Below, in pieces: positions 34,499 to 39,012 of a DNA stretch of 39,012 bases (its first letter is position 1; every line of letters starts with the position of its first letter). The translations under genes were made by a program, and so were the position numbers. The notes beneath the pieces are model-generated. The model was not told the DNA's origin. It ran no database searches and saw nothing but the letters and a program-made list of their open reading frames with translations. Origin of the DNA: an uncultured Synergistales bacterium (GTDB lineage: Bacteria; Synergistota; Synergistia; Synergistales; Aminobacteriaceae); contig CAJODZ010000009.1 of the NCBI GenBank assembly GCA_905233645.1, positions 1 through 39,012 on the forward strand, in the 5' to 3' direction.

Positions 34499-35766
34499 AT
34501 TAAATACTCCTTCTCAAAATTCAAAGCCTTTAACGTATAAATTTTATTATGTTCGAGATTTTGTGAATGCGCTTCGATATAATTCTCTGTGTAACCTTTA
34601 AAATCGTTTTCAGCCAAAATTTTGACATTACGCCCGATAAATTTAACAGCATAATTTTTTAAAAGCTCGTCGCCTAATTTAATTGCTTGAGTTTTGCGAA
34701 ATGCTTTAATTTGGTCTGGGACTTTATCAGGAAATTTTGCGGCCAAAGTTCCGTCACGCTCCGAATATGAAAATACATGCACGCGCCCTAAACCAGCCTC
34801 ACGCATAGTTTTTAAAGTGTTTTCAAATGCAATATCGCTTTCGCCAGGAAAACCGGTTAAAATGTCTGATGATATGTGCAAATCTTCATCAATGATTTTT
34901 CGGGAAAGTTCGCAAATTTTTATGAAATCTGAAGAACTGTAGCCGCGCCGCATTGATTTTAAAATTCCGTCATCTCCGCTTTGTAAAGGCAAATGCAAAT
35001 GATGACAAAAACTTTCGCAATTTTTTAACGCCGTCATTAAGTTTACATCAAGGCTAAAAGGCTCTAACGAACCTAATCTCAAACGAGGAATATTTTTTAA
35101 CTTCGCAAGTTCGTTAATTAAATCCGCAAGCGTTAAATTTAAATCCCGTCCGTAAATTCCTAAATGAATGCCCGTTAAAATAATTTCCTGAACACCATTT
35201 GCAATGACGTTTTTGATTTCGCTGATTATATTTTCAAGAGGACGGCTCACGGGACGGCCACGCAAAAACGGAATTATGCAATACGTGCAAAAATGATTAC
35301 AGCCGTCTTGAATTTTTATAAACGCTCTCGAATGTAAAACAGGCTTTTTTATTCCGAGTTCTTCCCATTTTGAAAAATCTTGATTATCGTTTCGTAAGTC
35401 GATAAATTTTTCGCTGTCAGGATTTTTTAAGAGCGCGTCTAAAATTTCGGGCAATAAATTTTTATTCCGCGTTCCAGTCAAAATATTTATGCCTAACTCT
35501 TGAGCTTGCGCCGTGTCAATCTTTTCAGCCCAACAACCGCACACAGCAAGAGCACCATTTTTTAAAACACGTCTTGCGCGTCGAATAATCTGTCTGCATT
35601 TTTTATCAGCTTCGCCAGTTACTGAACAAGTTACGATGACGGCGGCGTTAAAATCTTCGTGTAAATCATTTACAATTTCGTGGCCGAGCGTTTTTAATTT
35701 TTCAGCAATAAATTCGCCCTCGTACAAACTTGAACGACAGCCCAAAACGTGAACTAAAATTCTCAT
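34483..35766 (-). CDS. mtaB: tRNA t6A37 methylthiotransferase
   Basis: Radical SAM enzyme that converts t6A37 to ms2t6A in tRNAs reading ANN codons. N-terminal UPF0004 domain with cysteines in HVLGCRSSLYE, VTCSV and VCGCWAE; radical SAM cluster CNHFCTYCIIPFLRGRPVSRP; C-terminal TRAM-like segment (VKFIGRNVKILAE). About 427 residues from ATG 35766, which overlaps the prmA stop as ATGA; the longer track start at 35796 lies inside prmA and is unlikely. The HVLGCRSS start fits MtaB rather than MiaB or RimO. Confidence 0.93.
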   Translation of the reverse strand: MRILVHVLGCRSSLYEGEFIAEKLKTLGHEIVNDLHEDFNAAVIVTCSVTGEADKKCRQIIRRARRVLKNGALAVCGCWAEKIDTAQAQELGINILTGTRNKNLLPEILDALLKNPDSEKFIDLRNDNQDFSKWEELGIKKPVLHSRAFIKIQDGCNHFCTYCIIPFLRGRPVSRPLENIISEIKNVIANGVQEIILTGIHLGIYGRDLNLTLADLINELAKLKNIPRLRLGSLEPFSLDVNLMTALKNCESFCHHLHLPLQSGDDGILKSMRRGYSSSDFIKICELSRKIIDEDLHISSDILTGFPGESDIAFENTLKTMREAGLGRVHVFSYSERDGTLAAKFPDKVPDQIKAFRKTQAIKLGDELLKNYAVKFIGRNVKILAENDFKGYTENYIEAHSQNLEHNKIYTLKALNFEKEYLICSSR

Positions 35767-36644
35767 GAATTTAAAACAGCCTCGCAGCCCCACCAATCAT
35801 TTAACTCAATTTCGCGAACGATTTTTAAATTAGTTTTAGCGAGTGCATTTTTAAAAATATCCTGTTCGTTTTTTGTCATGCCTGAGAAAATAGCAACACC
35901 GTTATTTTTTAAGACATTTTGAATTTCCGGAACTAATTCCAAATTCGGAGCTAATAAAATATTTGCGGTAATAGCGCCGACTTTCCCGTAATCAAAATTT
36001 TTTAATAAATCACCGACTTCAAAAATATAATTTTCAGGATTGATTTTATTGAGTTCAAAGTTACGTTTAACTTCGTCCAATACGGCAGGGTCAATATCGC
36101 GAGCGTAAACTTTTTCAGCACCCAATTTCACCGCCGCAATCGATAAAATGCCGCTTCCTGTTCCAACGTCCAAAATATTTTTAACGTGATAATTTTTAAA
36201 AGCGTCCTCAAGCAGCATCAAAGCTATTTGCGTGCTCTCGTGATAACCAGTTCCAAAAGCGCACGCCGGAAAAATCAGCAAATTGATTTTATCGGGGTTT
36301 AAACTTTTTTCATGCCATGACGCGGCCACAACGATATTTTCACCAACATTAAGCGGCGGAAAAGCGTCAATATATTGAGTTGCCCATGATTGATTTTGAA
36401 TTTGCGAATGCGAGTTAATTTTTATGTTTGGAAAATCTTTTAACGTGTTATTTATTCTTTCGAGCAAGCTTGTAATATTTTCATCAGCATTGTAATAAGC
36501 ACGCATAATTAAATTTTTACCGCTGTCATTGAGAATTTCTGAACCTTTAGAATTAGTAAGCTCAGAAACGGTCATTAAACTTTCATCATTATCATCGTTT
36601 GTAATAAATTCGACGACGTGCCAAAAATTTTGTTCATTTTGCAT
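35763..36644 (-). CDS. prmA: Ribosomal protein L11 methyltransferase
   Basis: SAM-dependent methylation of ribosomal protein L11. 293 residues: an N-terminal L11-recognition part containing WATQYIDAFPPLNVGENIVVAASW, PACAFGTGYHESTQIAL, then the SAM site ILDVGTGSGILSIAAVKLGA and ANILLAPNLELVPEI. ATG follows GGAGG. First gene of the prmA-mtaB-Hsp70-like operon; repeat copy C lies about 80-170 bases upstream in the same orientation. Confidence 0.95.
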   Translation of the reverse strand: MQNEQNFWHVVEFITNDDNDESLMTVSELTNSKGSEILNDSGKNLIMRAYYNADENITSLLERINNTLKDFPNIKINSHSQIQNQSWATQYIDAFPPLNVGENIVVAASWHEKSLNPDKINLLIFPACAFGTGYHESTQIALMLLEDAFKNYHVKNILDVGTGSGILSIAAVKLGAEKVYARDIDPAVLDEVKRNFELNKINPENYIFEVGDLLKNFDYGKVGAITANILLAPNLELVPEIQNVLKNNGVAIFSGMTKNEQDIFKNALAKTNLKIVREIELNDWWGCEAVLNS

Positions 36645-36977
36645 TTAAAAAGCCTCCTTTTTTAAATATAAATTATAAAGCTTTGAAACATGATAAAAAT
36701 TTTTAAAGCACTCGTAAAAAATTTAACACTTTGTTTCAAACTCGACATGCTTAAAAATTATGCGGCTGTTAAATTTTAAAAAGATTTTTTGTAGTGGTAA
36801 ACGTAGTTGCAAAACTCAATATGATTTTTTAATTTGAAAAGATAATTTTGGGTGAAAAATATTATATCAAAAGTTTTTTGGAATATTCTTCACCGCGTCA
36901 ACTGAACAAGCATATTCATCATAATGTTAGAGTATAATTACTCAGAAAATTTTTATGAACGAAAGGATTTTTAACGC
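36645..36977. other. Divergent intergenic region between prmA and nadE
   Basis: 333 bases shared by two divergent operons. It holds repeat copy C (36700-36813, minus) toward prmA. Toward nadE there is TATAAT at 36933-36938 without a convincing -35. On the minus strand TTTACG-N17-TATCAT is a possible prmA promoter just inside the repeat's downstream end. No ORF. Confidence 0.55.
36700..36813 (-). repeat. Dispersed intergenic element, copy C
   Basis: Minus strand: TTTGCAACTACG and TTTACCACTACA in tandem (36813-36790; one base differs from copies A and B), then AACAAAGTGT with a T run starting at 36735, 78 bases from the element start. TTTACC followed after 17 bases by TAAAAT is promoter-like here. 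It points toward prmA. Confidence 0.72.
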
Positions 36978-37697
36978 TTGCTTGAAATTTTAAATCATTG
37001 CCGTGAATGGTTACGCGATAATGTTAATTCAGCCGGTGCGTCAGGAATAGTGTTAGGGCTTTCAGGCGGTATAGACTCTGCTGTTGCGGCTGTCATTGCG
37101 CGTGAAGCTTTAGGGCGTGAGAAAGTTTTAGGAATAATTATGCCGTGTCATAGTATTTCACAAGACCAGGCCGACGCGGAATTATTAGCTAAAAAATTTG
37201 ATATTGATTACAAAATAATTGACTTAACAGAAGTTTTTGACGCTGCTTTAAAAGCTATAGGCCAAGAAATTCCGGTTGCTGCTCAGTCAAATTTAAAAGC
37301 CCGTTTAAGAATGAGTATTTTATATGCAAACGCTCAGGCAAAAAATTTTTTAGTTTGCGGAACTAGCAATAAATCAGAATTTGAAACAGGATATTTCACA
37401 AAGTACGGCGACGCTGGAGTAGATTTAATGCCCCTCGCTGATTTTTTAAAACGTGATATTCGTGAAATGGCGCGGGCTTTAGAAATTCCTGCAAGCATAA
37501 TCAATAAAGCTCCAAGCGCGGGATTATATGAAGGTCAAACAGATGAGAACGATATGGGCTTTACATATGAAGTTTTAGATGAGTATTTAAGCTCAGGCAA
37601 AATTCATGACGTAAAAGCTCGTGAACGTATAGAAACAATGCGCAGGAACAGTGAACATAAACGCCGCCCTGTGCCAATTTTTAAAAAGGAGATTTAA
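36978..37697 (+). CDS. nadE: NAD+ synthetase, ammonia-dependent
   Basis: Amidates nicotinic acid adenine dinucleotide to NAD+. 239 residues, the short form without a glutaminase domain. PP-loop LGLSGGIDSAVAA near residues 26-38; substrate segment GTSNKSEFETGYFTKYGDAGVDLMPLADF. The start is TTG 36978, 10 bases after AAAGGA. First gene of the nadE-yebC-ruvC operon. Confidence 0.95.
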   Translation: MLEILNHCREWLRDNVNSAGASGIVLGLSGGIDSAVAAVIAREALGREKVLGIIMPCHSISQDQADAELLAKKFDIDYKIIDLTEVFDAALKAIGQEIPVAAQSNLKARLRMSILYANAQAKNFLVCGTSNKSEFETGYFTKYGDAGVDLMPLADFLKRDIREMARALEIPASIINKAPSAGLYEGQTDENDMGFTYEVLDEYLSSGKIHDVKARERIETMRRNSEHKRRPVPIFKKEI

Positions 37698-37703
37698 TTT
37701 AAA

Positions 37704-38456
37704 ATGTCAGGTCATTCAAAATGGGCTAATATCAAACACAGGAAAGCTGCCCAAGACGCAAAAAGAGGAAATTTATTTCAAAAATTAGTTCGTGCGATTA
37801 TCATTGCTGCTAAAGACGGCGGCGGCGACCCTGCTATGAACATGCGTTTAAAAACTGCTATCGAACGTGCAAAGGCTGTCAGTGTTCCAATGGATAATAT
37901 TACTCGTGCAATTAAACGCGGTACGGGTGAATTAGGCGATGTAACTTACGATGAATTAACTTACGAAGCTTACGGGCCGGGCGGAATTGCTGTTTTAGTA
38001 AACGTCATGACAGATAACCGTAACAGGACAACTCCTGAAATTAGAGCTTTATTAACACGTAACGGCGGTCAAATGGGAGAATCCGGAAGTGTTGCATGGA
38101 TGTTTGACCGTAAAGGTGTTATCGAAATTAAAGGCGAAAATTTAAGTGAAGATGATTTAATGACGTGCGGACTTGATAACGGTATGAGCGATATGGAAAA
38201 GAATGATACCGGCTTTACTGTTTACTGCGAACCTGGTGATTTGGACGCTTTGCAGAAAGCCTTAGAGGATAATAAATACAATATCGAAAATGCCGAAGTC
38301 CAAATGATTGCAAAAACGCCGGTGGAAATTTCAGATGTTGAAACAGCACGCAAAGTTTTCAGGCTCATTGATACTCTTGAAGAACATGACGACGTTCAAA
38401 ACGTTTATTCAAATTATGATATTCCCGACGAGATAGCCTCACAGATTGAAGAATAA
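37704..38456 (+). CDS. yebC: YebC/TACO1-family protein
   Basis: Begins with the family signature MSGHSKWANIKHRKAAQDAKRG and keeps ITRAIKRGTGE, YEAYGPGGIAV and DNRNRTTPEIR. 250 residues, full length. Members have been described as DNA-binding regulators and, more recently, as ribosome-associated factors easing translation of proline stretches; sequence does not choose between these. ATG follows AAGGAG. It lies between nadE and ruvC, the usual company of this gene. Confidence 0.95.
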   Translation: MSGHSKWANIKHRKAAQDAKRGNLFQKLVRAIIIAAKDGGGDPAMNMRLKTAIERAKAVSVPMDNITRAIKRGTGELGDVTYDELTYEAYGPGGIAVLVNVMTDNRNRTTPEIRALLTRNGGQMGESGSVAWMFDRKGVIEIKGENLSEDDLMTCGLDNGMSDMEKNDTGFTVYCEPGDLDALQKALEDNKYNIENAEVQMIAKTPVEISDVETARKVFRLIDTLEEHDDVQNVYSNYDIPDEIASQIEE

Positions 38457-38473
38457 TTTTTTAATAATTTAAC

Positions 38474-38944
38474 TTGAACTGTTTAGGAATTGACCCTGGA
38501 GTAGCTTTGACCGGTTACGGCTTTGTCGAAAAAACAGAGGAAGGCTATTTAACAACGGGTTACGGGTGCATTAAGACGGGCAAGAAATTAGCATACGGTG
38601 AAAGACTGGAAATAATTTATAACACCATTCTTGAACACATAAATAATTTCAAGCCCGATTTTTTAGCGGTTGAACGTTTATTTTTTGGCCGTAACGTTAC
38701 GTCAGCAGGCAATGTGTATCAGGCGAGAGGAGTAATTTTATTAGCTGCTCACCGTTCAAATATTCCTGTTGTTGAACTATGGCCGACCCAAATTAAATTA
38801 CATATTTGCGGTGAAGGCCATGCTAATAAAAAAGATATTCAAGAACGTGTTAAAAATATGCTTGCGCTTGAAAAAGTGCCTAAACCTGATGACACTGCAG
38901 ACGCTTTAGCTTGTGCAATAGCCGGATTACAACAAGGGATGTGA
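38474..38944 (+). CDS. ruvC: Crossover junction endodeoxyribonuclease RuvC
   Basis: Resolves Holliday junctions in recombination and repair, with RuvAB. 156 residues, RNase H fold. Catalytic acids are D7 in GIDPGVALTGYGF, E67 in AVERLFFGRN, and D140/D143 in PDDTADALA, all present. The start is TTG; no strong ribosome site, so coupling to yebC (17 bases upstream) is likely. ruvA and ruvB probably lie beyond the window edge. Confidence 0.95.
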   Translation: MNCLGIDPGVALTGYGFVEKTEEGYLTTGYGCIKTGKKLAYGERLEIIYNTILEHINNFKPDFLAVERLFFGRNVTSAGNVYQARGVILLAAHRSNIPVVELWPTQIKLHICGEGHANKKDIQERVKNMLALEKVPKPDDTADALACAIAGLQQGM

Positions 38945-39012
38945 TTTTTATAAAAAGTTTTAATAAAAAATTTGGCCTGTTAAAAATTTTATGGGTCATT
39001 ATTTTTATATTT
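38941..39012 (+). CDS. Start of a membrane-anchored protein, cut by the window end
   Basis: A GTG overlapping the ruvC stop (GTGA) opens a frame that runs to the window edge: basic IKSFNKKFGLLK, then hydrophobic ILWVIIFIF. This reads as a signal peptide or membrane anchor. Only 24 codons are visible, so no function is called. The 4-base overlap supports a real coupled gene. Confidence 0.5.
   Translation, partial: MIFIKSFNKKFGLLKILWVIIFIF

Noticed and set aside
34284-35752. Several plus-strand ORFs of 60-90 aa across mtaB and the Hsp70-like gene
   Set aside because: All are antisense shadows of genes with clear motifs.

Overview
The window is AT-rich bacterial chromosome carrying about 34 protein-coding genes plus fragments, with no rRNA or tRNA gene that I can see. 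Flagellin, type II secretion-type pseudopilins (which imply an outer membrane), a catabolic-type glutamate dehydrogenase, many TTG/GTG starts after good Shine-Dalgarno sites, and the yebC-ruvC order suggest an anaerobic, host- or gut-associated diderm. Synergistota (Synergistaceae-like) is my best guess. This is inference from gene content; no marker here settles it, and a Negativicutes-like or other Firmicutes lineage remains possible.

Layout. 1-4.1 kb (minus): gap and a very large flagellin with its own terminator, a near-consensus sigma-28 promoter and a long leader that may bind CsrA. 4.2-6.3 kb (plus): hisH-hisA-hisF, closed by a terminator. 6.5-8.9 kb (plus): two unknown proteins, an S1-domain protein with a long disordered tail, and a DUF501-type protein. 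9.1-13.8 kb (plus): glycogen genes glgP (reading frame broken by one base), glgA and glgC. 13.8-18.7 kb (minus): a four-gene sugar-nucleotide/glycosyltransferase operon resembling Arn-type sugar attachment. 18.8-21.5 kb (minus): a ferritin-fold protein that has lost its metal ligands, a structured 220-nt element resembling an orphan HEARO/omega RNA of the IS200/IS605 world, a flavodoxin-ferredoxin protein, a metallo-beta-lactamase-fold hydrolase and a PPOX flavin protein, with a decayed HxlR regulator divergent from them. 21.8-25.2 kb (minus): mutS and ttcA. 25.3-29.5 kb (plus): a type III restriction-modification pair whose mod gene lacks a normal start. 29.8-30.7 kb (plus): gspG and a gspH-like gene. 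31.2-33.5 kb (plus): gdhA-argC with a strong promoter. 33.6-36.6 kb (minus): prmA-mtaB-Hsp70-like operon. 37.0 kb to the end (plus): nadE-yebC-ruvC and the start of a membrane protein.

The observations most worth following are two. The first is a dispersed intergenic element present three times (6283, 30840, and 36813 on the minus strand). Each copy starts with tandem 12-mers TTTRCAACTACR and has an AACAAAGTRT block 76-78 bases later. Each points toward the downstream gene. The second is the orphan omega-RNA-like element wedged directly against the start codon of the ferritin-like gene. The glgP +1 frameshift, the degenerate ferroxidase centre, the missing mod start codon and the 868-residue flagellin are secondary leads.
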